In this document: positions 28,634-41,399 of the stretch, piece by piece | Position numbering within the stretch: position 1 is the first letter of the stretch | Layout of the letters: every line of letters begins with the position of its first letter | NCBI GenBank assembly: GCA_905182995.1 | Contig: CAJJDP010000010.1 | Coordinates: forward strand, 434,001-498,000 | DNA: 64,000 bases | DNA from: Paramecium octaurelia | Taxonomy: Eukaryota; Ciliophora; Oligohymenophorea; Peniculida; Parameciidae | Reading direction: 5' to 3' | Notes under the pieces: model-generated | What the model saw: only the letters and a program-made list of their open reading frames with translations | What the model was told of the DNA's origin: nothing | Database searches by the model: none | Made by a program: the position numbers and the translations under genes

Positions 28634-29454
28634 TCACTTTTTCATCTCTACCAATAAGACATGAGCCTTGTCTTTTGGTTTCAAGACAATACTTTTGAAA
28701 ACCTTTACACCATCATGCTAATTTATTAATTAGCTTTTGAGTTCTTGCAAAGGTAAGTTTTATTCAATAGTCATTTCAAACTGACCTTCCACACATAAGA
28801 GGTAAGCTTATCTGCCCTCCTTGATCTATTGTTTAGAAACAAAGAAATACCTCAAATCTTTATTCAGTTGAAAACTCATTGATCCATATATTAGCATCTT
28901 AATTAATTGTTGCTGGAGCTTATGAATTTTCTTATAAATCTCCAACTAAATGGAACCATTGATTATTTGCTTAACCATTCTGTCCTCGATAACTCTTATA
29001 TTAAACTTTTGTGTTAGTTTGTCTTGGCTTTATCCACATTTAAATGAATCGACAAACCTCTTTTTTTGATAAATTGTATTCAGAATGATAAACGCCTGAT
29101 CCTGCACTCATATATTATGCTGATCCTCTCCCAAGTGATTCTTTGTTTCCTTTTGAATCCTCGTGAGTTAATTCCCCTTACACTATGTAAGTGACAATTT
29201 CCATATTTTAATGTGGATGCTTTCCAAAACCTCTATTAGGTTAGACTAAGTCGTCATTCATTACTGTTAATACTCCAAATGATAAATTGGATGGATCATA
29301 GTATTCTTGAATTGATTAAAATAATACCTGCAAAACTAAAGTGAAATCTGCTCTTTAACCAATTAACCTTTGAGTCATCGTTTTTTGGGTTTCCAAAATC
29401 TCGAGGATCAGGTTCACTAACATATAAGTCTTTTGCTGGTATTTGAATAAACAT
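28634..29454 (-). CDS. Pirin-family bicupin protein
   Basis: Predicted 257 aa with two introns (22 and 25 nt). The N-terminal cupin is clear: RFHFSFAEYYDPSNLSFGVL, NDDLVQPNRGFGKHPHQNME, IVTYIVQGELTHEDSKGNKE, SLGRGSAQYMSAGSGVYHSE. It keeps the His/Glu metal ligands of pirins (HPHxxxE and H...E). The second half is a weaker cupin ending in a Lys-rich tail. Pirins bind Fe(II); some are quercetinases and animal pirin is a redox-sensing cofactor of NF-kappaB. The cellular role here is unknown. Length is close to bacterial YhaK/YhhW-type pirins (230-290 aa). It is convergent with the protease gene, 62 bp between stops. Confidence 0.88.
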
Positions 29455-29853
29455 TAATATAATATTTTAAAGTAATTAGTTTTTTACGTTCTTCAATTCC
29501 GAATTGGAATTTCTAAACTCTGAAACTTTAAATTCTATAATTAATTTATTATATTTAATCAGTATAATTCAAAAATCTTCTCCTCCCGTAAAATTCTATT
29601 TTCTTTTTGTTTATTTTTCAATTTTTACATATAAATTTATATTCGTATAAATCAATCCTATTTATAATAAATCTATTATTGTATCGAAGATCTTGAACTT
29701 TTTAAATTCAAAATAAATATACAATATAAATATCACAAATCTAAATAAACTTCCATTTCAGTTTGTTAAATTTATAAAAATTCTATCAGAAGTATTAAAA
29801 TGTCTCTATGTTTAATTCTGATTGATATATTATTAAAATTTTTTTATTATCAA
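29455..29853. other. AT-rich intergenic region
   Basis: No coding frame or RNA gene seen. It separates the divergent pirin and ATG2-like genes and should contain both promoters. An in-frame ATG at 29800 could extend the ATG2-like protein by 18 residues (MSLCLILIDILLKFFYYQ), a hydrophobic run. Confidence 0.5.
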
Positions 29854-32800
29854 ATGTTTGACAATATGTTTTCCTACTTTGGTGGACTTGCATCTAAAGC
29901 AAAGTCAAAAATTATCGAAAAAACTTTATAACCTATCATTGACTATAACTTTGAAAACATTTTTGAGAAGAAGATTGCAATTAAAGATTTAAATTAAGGA
30001 ATTACAAATGTTAAATTAAACACAAAATATATAAATGGAATGCTTAAAACTAACACTCTAAAAGAGTTTCATATTAGTAAATGATATTATCAAATGATAG
30101 AATTTATAAAACTTGAAAAACTACAATTATAAATGAGCGATGTAGATATAGTATTAGATCTGAATACTTAAATTCAATAGGATGAAGTTTTGGAATCACT
30201 AGAAGTTGAAAATTTAGTTAACCAAAGTGTTCATATGTAGATGGAGCAATTAAAGAAGGAATTCTTAGTAATAAATATTTATATTAATAGTGCGAAGGTA
30301 GTGACTCTTATTTTCAAAATGAAGTCAAATCTCAAATCTAATAGAATGGATCAAATAAAACCTCATCTAAAACTGTTATGTTTCTAAGAATAATAGATAG
30401 CATTTTTGGGAATATAAAAATTGATATTAAGAATTTAAGGATTAAATTTGTTGGCAAATTAAATTCTAATAAGATAACTAGTTTTACAGTCAGCATAAAC
30501 AAATTAGATTGCACAATGCGGAAACCCTAAAATAGCAATTAAATTCTTTTTTTGTGCTTCGTTGATTAACTTAAACTCTATCTTGATGACACCAAATAAA
30601 TTGGTCAAATGGATAATGCTTTTAAATTAGATGTTTATCTAAAATAGGACACAGAACCAAAAATAACTATTCAAGCTTCTTAATTTTAAGTAGTAGCATC
30701 ACTAAATTAATTGGATTAATTAATGCAGCTATTTGCTTAGAGCGCATAAGTTTTGGAGCAGAGAGAAAATACAATTAAAGAAGCAATACGACAGAGCCAT
30801 ATTACTTAATAAATTATTGATTCAAATAAATAATCGTCTGAAGAGCGTGCTAAAATTATGAATTTAAATAAATACAAATTAGAAGAGTATTTTAAAAAAT
30901 CTTATCATGAGAAGAAGGACTTCTAAAACGAAGAATATCTAGAGAGTACTTTTATTATTCAAAATGTGCCAGATTCGAAAATTGCAGATTTATATACTTC
31001 AATCAAACAAATGAGTGAGTAAAAGGAATTTTTAGTTGCTAGCTTTTAAGGTTTGAGTCTTTATATAACATCCAATGAAACCGACCAAGAATTTAATTAC
31101 TAATAAAAAAAATTTAAGGTTGACTTAGAAAACTACTTCTTAGTTTCATTATGTGACATAAAAATAGTAAAACATGAAAAATTAAATATCTTTATTAATT
31201 CTGTACTAATTTATGAGTTATTGAAAATAGAACCATCATTTTTAAGTACGAGAGAATTTGTTTACAAAAAAGAATTTGAATTCATTATGATAGGTCCTTA
31301 AAAGTTTTTATGCAAAATAATTCTTAGAACAGGGAGAGATTAATTTTTTACTTAGGATTTGAACAAAGATGGTTATCAAATTGAAATTTAAGAGCCAACA
31401 ATATTTGCTTCATAGGCTTTGTTTGTAACTCCAATAAAAATTTAAATTAAAGATAACAATATTGACATGGATTTAACTCAGTTTAACTTAATTTTAGACA
31501 AAAATTAACTTTAGTTTATTATGAAAATTGTTAACATTTATACATAGAATTCAGCAAAACCAAACAATCAAGTTAAATCAGAAACCCAATTCAAAATATC
31601 GAAATTTAAATTTTCATTATTTTACCATGTTAACAACACTTCCTCTACTAATAACTAAAATAATTAATCAATAGATGAAGATTATATCTAATTTGATATT
31701 GTAGATTTCTTCCTAGCAACTCCAGGTGCCAACGAATAAAACTCTTCAATATATTTATATAGAAGCTAATTCAAATTTGGATGTCAAAGTATTTGGGGTT
31801 TAGATAAATAAATAGCTATATATAATTTAAAGGGTAATTTTGGATCATAACTAAAACCTTCTACTTAAAATATAAAGAAATTTAATGAAGAAAATAAATC
31901 CCAAATCACTCAATATTTGAAAGATTGTAAATCAAAACAAGAGTAGCATTTAGAATTATAAATAGATAGTGTTATCTTAAATCATAATTCATTTGATTAG
32001 TTTTACAAGATGATTTCTTAGCTAAACGCAGTATTTAACGATAACTCAAGATAAACCTAGAATAATTAAAAAAAGCAGTAGAATTTTTATTTTAGCGCTA
32101 AAATTTAAATAATTGAAGTAACTTTATACTAAACTCTATACTTTTGCTTCAATCAATTCAAATATTATTTTACGATCGATTACTAATTTATATTATTAGA
32201 GGATTTAAATGGGTTTTATAAGAATAATTCTTAATTATTATTGATGAATTAAATTCAGGATAAATGGATATTCAGTTTAATTATGAAATAAAACTAAATA
32301 AATCTTGAGTTTTCAGCTCTAAAATTGAATTTAACAAATTTTAATTTTAATAAATTGATCTCATGTATCAAATAATTTTTAAACTCAGTTTAATATGTAA
32401 ATCCTCCTTAATAATAAAATAAATCATAAAATGAGAAATCCTAAGTAAATATTGTATTCAAATCGATTATGATTGATATTTTGCCATTTTACAATGAGGA
32501 AATTATCCTCTAGAAAAAAGGGTAAGCTAAATTGAATTACTCAAAAGATTAACACTAGTCTTGGACAAGATCTATTTTAGTATTTAATAATACGTTTATT
32601 AAGTAAGATTTAGTACAAATTGATGAAATCTAACATTATTTTTAAAACTGCAATGTGGCTAATCGAAATGATTAACTCATAAATTTAGAAGAATTTTAGA
32701 ACATAGGGTAGATTTAAAAAATTGAATTGCTTAAGAATAAATTGTTGAAAATCAATTCTATCCAATTTTTCCGTATTTCTAAATAGATAATTGTTGATCT

Positions 32801-33931
32801 GATTGATCATTATGAACATATTAGTAAGGACTTTTAGAAAAGTAATAATGCTAATGAGATGAAGAATTATTAAAAATTAGATAAAATAGAAATGAAATCA
32901 AGAATCCTTGAGATTCGTTGTAATTAGATAACTTTAACTAATGAATCTTAGACGTTTGAAGTGGTTATTTTTTATACATAACTTGATTTAGGAGAGAAAT
33001 GTTTCTAACTTAAATTAGCCAGAGCATAAATATTAGATAGACTTTAATAGAGTAAGTTTAAATACATACTTGATGAAGATGACTAAAATGAATTAGACTT
33101 TTTCTAAAGTGAACAAATATAGGAAAGGCTATTTTTAGATTTGATTATTCAATTTGATTAAAATAGCTTGGCATTATGGTTACAATTAAAGCCTATAAGA
33201 ATTTGTCTTTCAGGATACTAATTCCAAGAATTACTTAAATCTTTTTCAACAAAAAATAAAGAAGCAATTACTCAATTTAAGAATGATGACGATGATGAAT
33301 GTTTTGAAGTCATGCATTAAAAGAAACCCTTTAATTTACAAGTTGAACTGTTTCCAATTTAATTTATCGTTTCATTTGATTCAGAAGGATTGGATGTTGA
33401 TGGATTGAAAAACTAAGTCTTGAAATTTGGATCATTCAACAATTTAATATTAGCTACTAATAAGGTCTTATATTTTTATTAGTTCAATCAAACTTCTAGA
33501 TAAGATTTTATTTAATTTTTAAAAAGCTAATAATTATCAACCTTAGGAATTTTGCTTTAGGCATATAGTTCACTTGAAATAACAAAAGCTGCTAGTTCAT
33601 TTACTGATGCTATAATGAATATGATTAGCAAGCCTTTCATTTCAAATAATGGTTTTGTAAGATATAATAGTTATATTTAGTTGTATGGATTAATGGAGGG
33701 TAGTTATGATTTTACTTGTGGGATAACTTCATCATTACTGTAATTAACAGCCTTACCAGCCAGTGCTTTAAATAATATGGCAAATTACATTGGACTTGGT
33801 GTTATAACAATTCCCTTCTCATAACTCGAAGAATTTTGCAAAAAATTGTTTTATAAGGTATTTCAAAATTAAAAAAATAGATTAACCCCGAAAAAGGAAT
33901 TCCATTAAGATTTTTCAAAGATTAACAATGA
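29854..33931 (+). CDS. ATG2/VPS13-like bridge lipid-transfer protein (chorein-N)
   Basis: Predicted 1335 aa with three introns (24 and 23 nt near the start, 23 nt near the end), then one uninterrupted frame of about 3.4 kb. The N-terminus is chorein-like: MFDNMFSYFGGLASKAKSK, then KKIAIKDLNQGITNVKLNTK. The C-terminus matches ATG2 in outline: a long amphipathic beta region, then SLEITKAASSFTDAIMNMIS and SYIQLYGLMEGSYDFTCGIT with SSLLQLTALPASALNNM. In ATG2 this segment precedes the end of the rod. ATG2 and VPS13 move lipids along a hydrophobic groove; ATG2 feeds the growing autophagosome. It is shorter than animal ATG2 (about 1900 aa). If the last intron is not spliced the frame ends at 34121 instead. 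VPS13-class assignment remains possible. Confidence 0.62.
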
Positions 33932-34250
33932 TTTATATTGTTTAAAATATTTACATTACATCAAATATTTATAATTTTTAATTTATAACCTCCAGTTTAC
34001 ATATAATTTAATAAGAAATAATGGTTTCTTACACATGATATTTTAAGTTCCTTAATTTAATCTAAAATAGTATTTTGACTTTCAAACTTAATTAATTAAT
34101 TATATCATAAATTTCGCATGATAAGATTTTTTTTAAGATTCCAACAACATAGATATTTTTGAATATTTGATCTGAAAATTCTTAATTCTCTTTGTATCTT
34201 ATGGCTGATGATGTCTATTACAAGAAATTCTTAAATATAGCATATATTTA

Positions 34251-34577
34251 ATGGATCCAAAAAATCTTCAAAAATTAGAAAAAATAAGATATATTCAATA
34301 TTTATTCATAGGAAAAGATAAAATACCAATTTACTTTTTTACATATACCAATAAATAAGTATTTTATAGAAGTGATTTGATGATGGCATTCAAAAAGGTG
34401 AGTAAATAGTTTGCAAATTTTGCGTTAACTAAAACTTTGAAATCTGAATTAGTACTCTATAATATTCAACTCTAAAATCATTCTTTATCTATATTCAATA
34501 CAACATGCAATGTGCTATAACTAATAGTTATTTTTCGAAGAGCTATCCATAACTAAGAATGGAACTAATGTATTTGA
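34251..34577 (+). CDS. Small ORF or orphan exon, unknown
   Basis: 108 codons from an ATG, opening MDPKNLQKLEKIRYIQYLFI and continuing KIPIYFFTYTNKQVFYRSDL, MMAFKKVSKQFA. The composition looks protein-like against an AT-rich background, but the frame is bounded by TGA on both sides. I found no splice link to the ATG2-like gene upstream. It could be a decayed gene, a small unknown gene, or part of a model I failed to join. Confidence 0.35.
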
Positions 34578-34850
34578 TATTATAAAAGAATCCCTCTTAG
34601 TTTAAATATAGGTCTAGATATCTTGTTTAAATGATTATGCCTCGAATAATCTGTAAGTATTTTAATTTCTATAAATGAGAAAAATAATATAAAAAGAATT
34701 AAGTATTAATATTATGATATCTATTATAATAAAGAATTATTATCTCTAATATGATCAATTAATATTTTAATATATATCTAAATTAATATCAAAATTGATG
34801 AGAAAATAAATTCTTTAGACTTTATTAATTAGCTTAATGCATTTTGTCTA

Positions 34851-35281
34851 TCAAAATCTAATCATTAAATTGTGATTATTGTTGGGCTTCATTTTATTTT
34901 CTCTTGATGCTATAAACGAATTTCTATGATAATAAAAATTTACATAAATCGAGTTGGAACAGTTTCTGTCTTAAATAAGACCTTTGGTTCCACAAGAGTT
35001 GGGACATCGAACTATCTCTTTTGGTATAAATTTTTAATTTCCATATATAGTTGATTTTATTCATCCTCAAATTTTGCTGTTCTATTTCTAAAATGCAATG
35101 AATTTGCATCCTTCGACATGTCCATTTTATTGGGTCCTATAGTTGATCTATATTTTGTTTCAGGTGTGTTTAATTCAGCAGCTGATATACTTGAAAATTT
35201 TCGGCATTCTTAAGTTGAAAGCTCTTACTCTAGATCTTTAAATTAAGGAGAGAGCAATTCTTCTTTAAATCGTTCTTACAT
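34851..35281 (-). CDS. Small hypothetical protein (136 aa)
   Basis: One 20-nt intron near the 3' end restores frame. The protein is hydrophilic and charged. It opens MQERFKEELLSPQFKDLEQE, with later segments TKYRSTIGPNKMDMSKDANS and VEPKVLFKTETVPTRFINSF, and ends HNLMIRF. No signal peptide, membrane span or known motif. It lies between two orphan plus-strand coding-like segments. Codon usage and length fit a real small ciliate gene, but nothing indicates function. Confidence 0.6.
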
Positions 35282-35470
35282 TTTATTTAATTTATTTAGT
35301 GTTAAATTTATAACAAAAATGTTAATATTTATAAATAAATATTTAAGAAAAATAGCAGTAAAACTCATATCATAGATAGGAAACTTAATCTTTAGTCAAG
35401 GTATTATTAGATTTTATTGAATTACCCCCTTTCTAAACCTACTTAACAAAATTAATCCACATATATATGA

Positions 35471-35887
35471 TTGATTTAATAATAAATAACTTTATTTTCA
35501 GTATATTTGTTGGTCAATTCACATTAGATTGGAGATATTTAGCAGGAGATCCAGCATATATTAAATTTCAATGAAACATATTTAATATCTTAAAAGTAAT
35601 TCAAAAAGAATTTGATTCAAGTTTTTACTGTTCCAATTAATCATAATGTGTTCTCTTAATATCTAGTATTTACTATCTTAAAATCTTGGAGAATACTTCT
35701 TTAATTTAATCTCATCCAGTTAATTTATATCAATAAACTATAAAAATTAAATACATTATTCTTTCAAAGCTCAAATTTTACTTAGAAATATGATATTTTT
35801 TATTCGAATCCACAATAAAATGAACGATATGATTAAAATATATAGGAATTATTTTTAGTGAGAATAAATAATTTTTTTATAATTTGA
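35471..35887 (+). pseudogene. Orphan open frame without start codon, possible gene remnant
   Basis: 139 codons open between TGA at 35468 and TGA at 35885, with no ATG near the beginning. The reading includes HQIGDIQQEIQHILNFNET and INHNVFSQYLVFTILKSWRI. It loosely recalls the 'IQ.DNQ' strand region of VPS13-type proteins, but the resemblance is weak and the order relative to the upstream ATG2-like gene makes no sense for one protein. It ends 9 bp before the ODAD3-like start. Chance ORF, intron-split exon and pseudogene all remain possible. Confidence 0.3.
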
Positions 35888-35896
35888 TATATTAGA

Positions 35897-37572
35897 ATGT
35901 CTGCAGTGGAACTTCCAGATGTAAATATTAGCATATGACGAATTAGATACGTTTATATTCAAATAAATCAAGCACACGATAGAGTAAGAAGAGTGATTAT
36001 GAAAAATATCGAAAGTTAGCTGTGATTAAGTCGGTTGACAAATTAATAAAAAAAAATGATCTTTAATCGGTTTTAGGTTTTGATGATGATTATTACCCTA
36101 AATAAATTGAAGATTAGAAGGTTTTATGCTTAGTTATTGTAGAAAGTAAATGAAGCACATGAAGTTCATGTAAATCTTACAGAGCTCAAAAAAAGTTGTG
36201 ATTCGATGAAAATAAATGGAATTAGAAAAGAAAAAGATATAGAAAATATGAGAAAGGAAATTGATTCAATGACAATTTAAGTAGATCAATATAATTAAAC
36301 TTAAAATAACCTATAAACAAAGGAGAAAGAATTAAATCAAAAATTAGAAGACTAGCATAAACTTTTAAGTGAAAGTTAATATGACAGAAAAATCTTTGAA
36401 CATATGTTAAATAGAATGAAGAAAGACTAATTGGTTTATTAACTTAGAGCAAACTAATACGAAAGACATCTATAATTAGCACTTTAATAATATCATAGTA
36501 GCACATACAAGTAAATTTATTATATCATTGTGTAGAACACAATAAATTCAAGAAATATACAGTAAGACTTTGATGGCTTTAAAAGAAGTTACTGAAGGGA
36601 TTCATCAATAAAATAAAAATAGAGAGAAGAATTTATAAAGATTTAAGGATGATTTAAGATAGAGATAAGATGTAGAATAGAAGAGAGATGATAGAATAAA
36701 GAGATAATAAGAAATAGCTGAAGTTGCTGCAAAGGATATAAAAGACAGTGCACTCAAAAAATGGAGAAAATTGCTTTTGGTCCATAAATTTCTTAATTCA
36801 TTTTTAAAAAACAAAATGCAAAGAGGAATTGCTTAATATTAAGATTTAGAAATGACATTTTAAAAGATTAAAGCTTCTACAGGTATTACTGATGCGAATG
36901 AAATTGTGTAAAAGTTCTTAGGAAGAGAATAAACTTATGCACATCTTTTGATTTCTATATCAGATTATGAAAAGAAGATTAGTGCTTTAAAAAATGAAAA
37001 TTAAGAACTTCAGACATAATTTTCAAATTTAAAGCAATAATATACTGATATGGATAAAGAATTTTAGGTTGAAACATACAGATAAAAGGAAGATTTATTT
37101 GAGCAAGATAAATTAGTATTGGAAGTAGAGGAAAAAGCCACTGTGGCAGGATTATTAGAGAACAAGCTTAGAAATTGGATGTCTCGAGGATTGAAAAAGT
37201 TAGGATTATAAAAAAATTAAGGGTTTTAAGCCATTATTGATGCAGTTAGGGATAAATTGTTAAAATTGTCTACAAAAGTATATTTACTCAATTTTACTTT
37301 AGGACTAAGAAGATTTATTAAATAAATCAATGCTTAATGCAGTTACTGACATTAAAGATTAGGAATTCCTGAAAAGAAATGTAAGAGTCAAACCAAAAAA
37401 ATAACTTACTTAATCTCATACTAATCATTCTATGGATTAATCTTCAATCAAAGACGACGAAGACATGTTTGATGAATTACCAATAAAAGAGGATGAAGAA
37501 GATGAATTAGAGGAAGAAAAGCTTATAGAACAATTAAGAGAAGAAATTAAAGTTAAAAATCATAAAAAATGA
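35897..37572 (+). CDS. ODAD3/CCDC151-like outer dynein arm docking complex protein
   Basis: Predicted 525 aa, four introns (26, 22, 25 and 25 nt), coiled coil almost throughout. The diagnostic segment is YQDLEMTFQKIKASTGITDA, followed by NEIVQKFLGREQTYAHLLI. This helix-turn-helix is shared by the ODA docking-complex proteins CCDC151 (ODAD3), CCDC63 and CCDC114 (ODAD1). The complex fixes outer dynein arms to the A-tubule every 24 nm. The C-terminus is acidic (DDEDMFDELPIKEDEEDEL). I favour ODAD3 over ODAD1/CCDC63 from the spacing around the ATG motif, but a tree would be needed. It belongs with TTLL and CFAP100 among the ciliary genes of this window. Confidence 0.72.
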
Positions 37573-38192
37573 CATATCAATTATTTCTTAAAAGTAAATA
37601 TAATAATACAATTATTTCATTATTAATTGATTCTTATAAGTAATAATATCCATAAATATTAATTTTAATAATAGAATGAAATTTTGAGAACTTATACTTT
37701 GTTTAATTATTTTTTATTAAAGGATATGATTTTTAATATTACAGATTAATTTAATTGTATTTGGACAAACTTAGTTAGGCATTAATAAACTGAAATAGTT
37801 ATATTACCTAAAAATACAGCTAAATGATAAATTGAGATATCCTTTAATTAACTCTAAAATATTAAGACTAAATTACTTTACTACTTCAAACTTTATAACA
37901 GTTTCACATTTTTGGGTAAATTTGCGTTTGCTTTAATTCTAATTCGAAAATTGTTCCATTATCATATGTAATTATAATGCAATACCGAAGACTCAATGAT
38001 TGGTTTGATTATAATAAAAACAGGTGGATTTTGATGAGAGATAGTTATTTATCCTAAAATAATTGTTATTTTGATTTTATTGAGGAAATGAATAATTGAT
38101 TTGATTTTATAACATAATAGGCATATGAATACCCAGAACATAAAAGACACATCATATAATGAATGATAATATAATTTTTATTGATAGGTAGG
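37573..38192. other. AT-rich intergenic region
   Basis: About 620 bp between the convergent ODAD3-like and MSP-like genes. No long frame on either strand and no RNA gene recognised. Confidence 0.5.
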
Positions 38193-39410
38193 TCAAAATT
38201 ATGGGATGAATCTTTTCATGAAGCTTCCGATTAGAAGACATATAACACTGGTTAGAAGTATATGCCAAATATAGAAATGTTATTGGTTAATTGTATTTGC
38301 ATTCTTACAATTGAATAGCATTTAGAATTCTAATTTTTTCAGCTCCTGTAGAAATGCTTCTTTGTTTTGTTTCAATTCGTTCTATATAAATCCTAAAATA
38401 CTTACAATTTATTTTAATAACTAGTCCTCTAGTTGCTTATTTTTATTCAAATGATGTTAATTATTGATTGGAGATTTGGGGTGATGGACAAGAGAGTATG
38501 AGACTCTTAGCTTTGATTTTTCATTGAATTTTGATCTTTTTAATTGAGGGAATTGTTATTTTGTAGAATGGAATCTTTAGATAGAAGTAGTTTCACTGAT
38601 ACTCATATCTTATTATTGATTATCAGGAAAGTTATGTTGAGATTGGGTTTAAGACTCTTGTTAAGAGGGTAATTAAATGAGAATTGGGCCATTAGAAGAA
38701 TCAATCTGATCTAATAAATTATTGAAATCATTTGGCATTTTGAGAATTTATTGTTAGGTTTGGGTTGTAGACATATATCCATATGATTCGAAATCACTTA
38801 AGGAATGTTTCCTATTTTATGAATAGGACTGTTGAAATTTATTGTCATCTGCTATTTTGGGTGAACACATTCTTTGTATCGATTGCTAAGAAGCAATGCT
38901 TGATAAAGAGTTACTATGGTTGTCATGATCGTTTATTTTTTTTTTAATTTACTAGACATATTGTTCATTTGTATTTGAGTACTCCTGATTTTGGTCATGA
39001 AAGATTTGATTCATGGTTGGGGACTTGTTATAGTGGGCAAATCCATTGGAGTCTTAGATATCTGTGGATAATGACAGAGATTGAGATTAAGTCTGTAAGG
39101 AACCTTTATTTCTTTCATTCCAGAACGGCGGAACAGACTTAGAATTAGAGGATAATCAAATTACGAGTGTTTCAAGTTTGGTTTCATCAAATTGAATGGC
39201 TTCAATATTCAGACGGCTATCTTGTCTAGAAGTGTATTTGGGCAGAATCTAAAAATTCTTTCTTTCATTGAATTTCAACAATGAAAAGGAAGGAATGACA
39301 GTGTAAGAAGTGTCTTCTCTGATCCTAACTAAAATTGGGTATTTCGCTGCGTTTATCAAGGTTAGCTGTTTACTTTGCTTTATATTTTAGCAATCAATTT
39401 GAAATAACAT
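38193..39410 (-). CDS. Tail-anchored protein with MSP/VAP-like N-terminal domain
   Basis: Predicted 396 aa with one intron (27 nt, acceptor AAG). The N-terminal ~75 residues read like the core of a major-sperm-protein fold: LTLINAAKYPILVRIREDTS, YTVIPSFSLLKFNERKNFQI. A long Ser/Gln/Asn-rich linker follows, then a short coiled coil (QLEDQLLKQIVSILGFIQNE), and a single hydrophobic segment at the extreme C-terminus (FYIWHILLTSVICLLIGSF then MKRFIPQF). MSP domain, coiled coil and tail anchor is the VAP architecture, which tethers the ER to other membranes through FFAT motifs. The domain is shorter and more divergent than VAP, so this is an inference from layout as much as sequence. Confidence 0.6.
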
Positions 39411-39451
39411 TAATAAATAAAAAACTTATTAAACATAGAGATAAATTCATA

Positions 39452-40693
39452 TCATGAATAATTTTGCTTATTATTCAATACTGCTTCAATAGTCCACACT
39501 GAAGCATTGGATGGCAACTAAGTTAGAAATGTTTTGTATTGTGATTTGGTAGTGTAAGAGGGTTCTGCAATCGAAGTCAAGTACTATTAGCAAGTGTTAT
39601 TTTGAATTAGGAAAAAGTCATTACATAAAACTGCCGAGGTTTATTGTGGAATCAAAGGAATGATAGACCATTCTTCTAAAAATAGATTTTCATCAGAACA
39701 ACAAACCTAAAATGTCTTATCAGGATTTGTCTATCCTTGATTATATTTTAGAAACTGATTTGTTTTTGAATGCAATAGAGAAACCTTTTCACCATACAAC
39801 AATTGATTTTCAACTGATCTTTTTCTTTCACCTTCAATTTTCATCAGAACAACCTCCCACAGTTCATTCTCTAAAATTGTAATACTAATCATTACATATT
39901 CTGGGTATCACAGGATTAGTAGTTACTTCCTAGTTTTTTGACTTTAATAAAACAGAATGAGAATTTAAAGCTGTACCCAAGAATGCATTTCGAATTATCA
40001 CCAGACTCCCATGAAAAATTGGCTTGTAAAATCTAGGCAACACATGTATCATCCCATCCTTCAGATTTATGTCATGAATGTTTATAAACCAGTCATCATT
40101 TTGATCTCTTTCACTACATCCAGTAACTTCTATACAGCCAGACAAATCCTTCTGCTTAAAATAGGTTGAATTCGAATGTAAGGACAAATTAGATGTTATA
40201 TTAATCAACCTTATAATTGATGCTTGATTTATTGTTGATTCTTTAATTTTTTGAAGAGAACCTTGCCAAAGTTCTGAGGGCGTGATTACAAATATCTAAG
40301 AACCCAGAATTTCATTTTGCTTCTCCATTAACATTGCTTCCTTTTAATTTGATGCTTATGACTTGCTATTGACATTACTAATGTAATATTATTAATTACA
40401 TAGTCACAATTTAATCTAATTATTTTAAATATACAAGGTCTCCATATTTTATTGGTTAATAAAGCATATCTCCGAAATCTGTATACGCCAGGTGAATTTA
40501 GAATTTTGTCCCTTCTTAATATTGGTTTTTGGTACATCCCAACATTGTTTCTTTCGATCTAATTATTTTTACATGATGTTCCTTACCCACTCGTCAACTT
40601 GATTCGGTTTGAAAAGAGGTAATCGTTGGTACTCAGGTGCTTCAATTGAATTATGGCTCCACTGAATAACTACAAGTCATATTATTGATGCAT
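39452..40693 (-). CDS. MIR-repeat protein
   Basis: Predicted 388 aa with three introns (28, 22 and 25 nt). Four to five MIR-like beta-trefoil units are visible: LFSGAIIQLKHLSTNDYLFS; IKYGDLVYLKQLDQ; SIIRLINITSNLSLHSNSTY with IEVTGCSERDQNDDWFI; HGSLVIIRNAFLGTALNSHS; and LLYGEKVSLLHSKTNQFLKY. MIR motifs occur in inositol-trisphosphate and ryanodine receptors, protein O-mannosyltransferases and SDF2. No channel, transferase or membrane segment and no clear signal peptide follow here, so this is a stand-alone MIR protein. Ligand and role unknown. 41 bp separate its stop from the start of the MSP-like gene downstream on the same strand. Confidence 0.72.
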
Positions 40694-40773
40694 TATTTAT
40701 TATCTAAATTACAACAATTTATATTTATTAAAGAATTATTAAACATGTAATATACAAATATGGAATCTGCACT

Positions 40774-41399
40774 TCATAAAAAATTTAGTGATCTCACACT
40801 CAACAAAGTAGTATGTGATTTAGGAGACTTCAACAAGAAATTCTTATTTGTACTATAGCTCTTCTTTCTGTCTGTAACTAACTTCTCAAGTGTTCGATTT
40901 GGTCTCAAATTGTAAACATTAGAAAAGTTTTCCTTGTTTTCTATATAAGGATCCACTATTATCAATTGTTGTTCTTAATATTTAGGTCGCTTGAAATTAG
41001 TTTTCAAGAATATTTGCTTAACCCCTTCATAATGAGAGTTTGATGACAGTCTTGACGATATGCGAGTATTATAATCAGACAATCTTGAAGTCGGAGTCTT
41101 AAAATTCAGTACATTATTATTCATTGAACTTATTAATCTTCTTTGAGTCTATTTGGATTTACTGGTTGACGCGACGCTCTTTTTGCATGTCGACAAAATG
41201 GTATTCTTCCTAATAAACCAAATATTATTTACTATTATTCTTGTAATTCCAATCTCTTTTATTTTTTTCGTTCCTTCTCTCTTTTAATATCCAAAACATG
41301 TTATTAAATTATAGTTTTTGGATAAAGGACATTAAATCTCCTTAATTTTGATCCATCCCCCTCTTATTGGCTTAATCTTCTTAATTTAGTGCTAGACAT
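40774..41399 (-). CDS. Hypothetical small basic protein (200 aa)
   Basis: One 23-nt intron. Opens MSSTKLRRLSQQEGDGSKLR, then a Lys/Gln/Glu-rich helix (KREKEREK-like: DIKREKERKKQKRLELQEQQ), a Ser/Thr/Lys-rich region with many possible phosphorylation sites (STSKSKQTQRRLISSMN) and a C-terminus ending LLSVRSLNFL. No domain recognised. The composition is typical of ciliate cytoskeleton-associated small proteins, which is not evidence of function. Confidence 0.65.
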
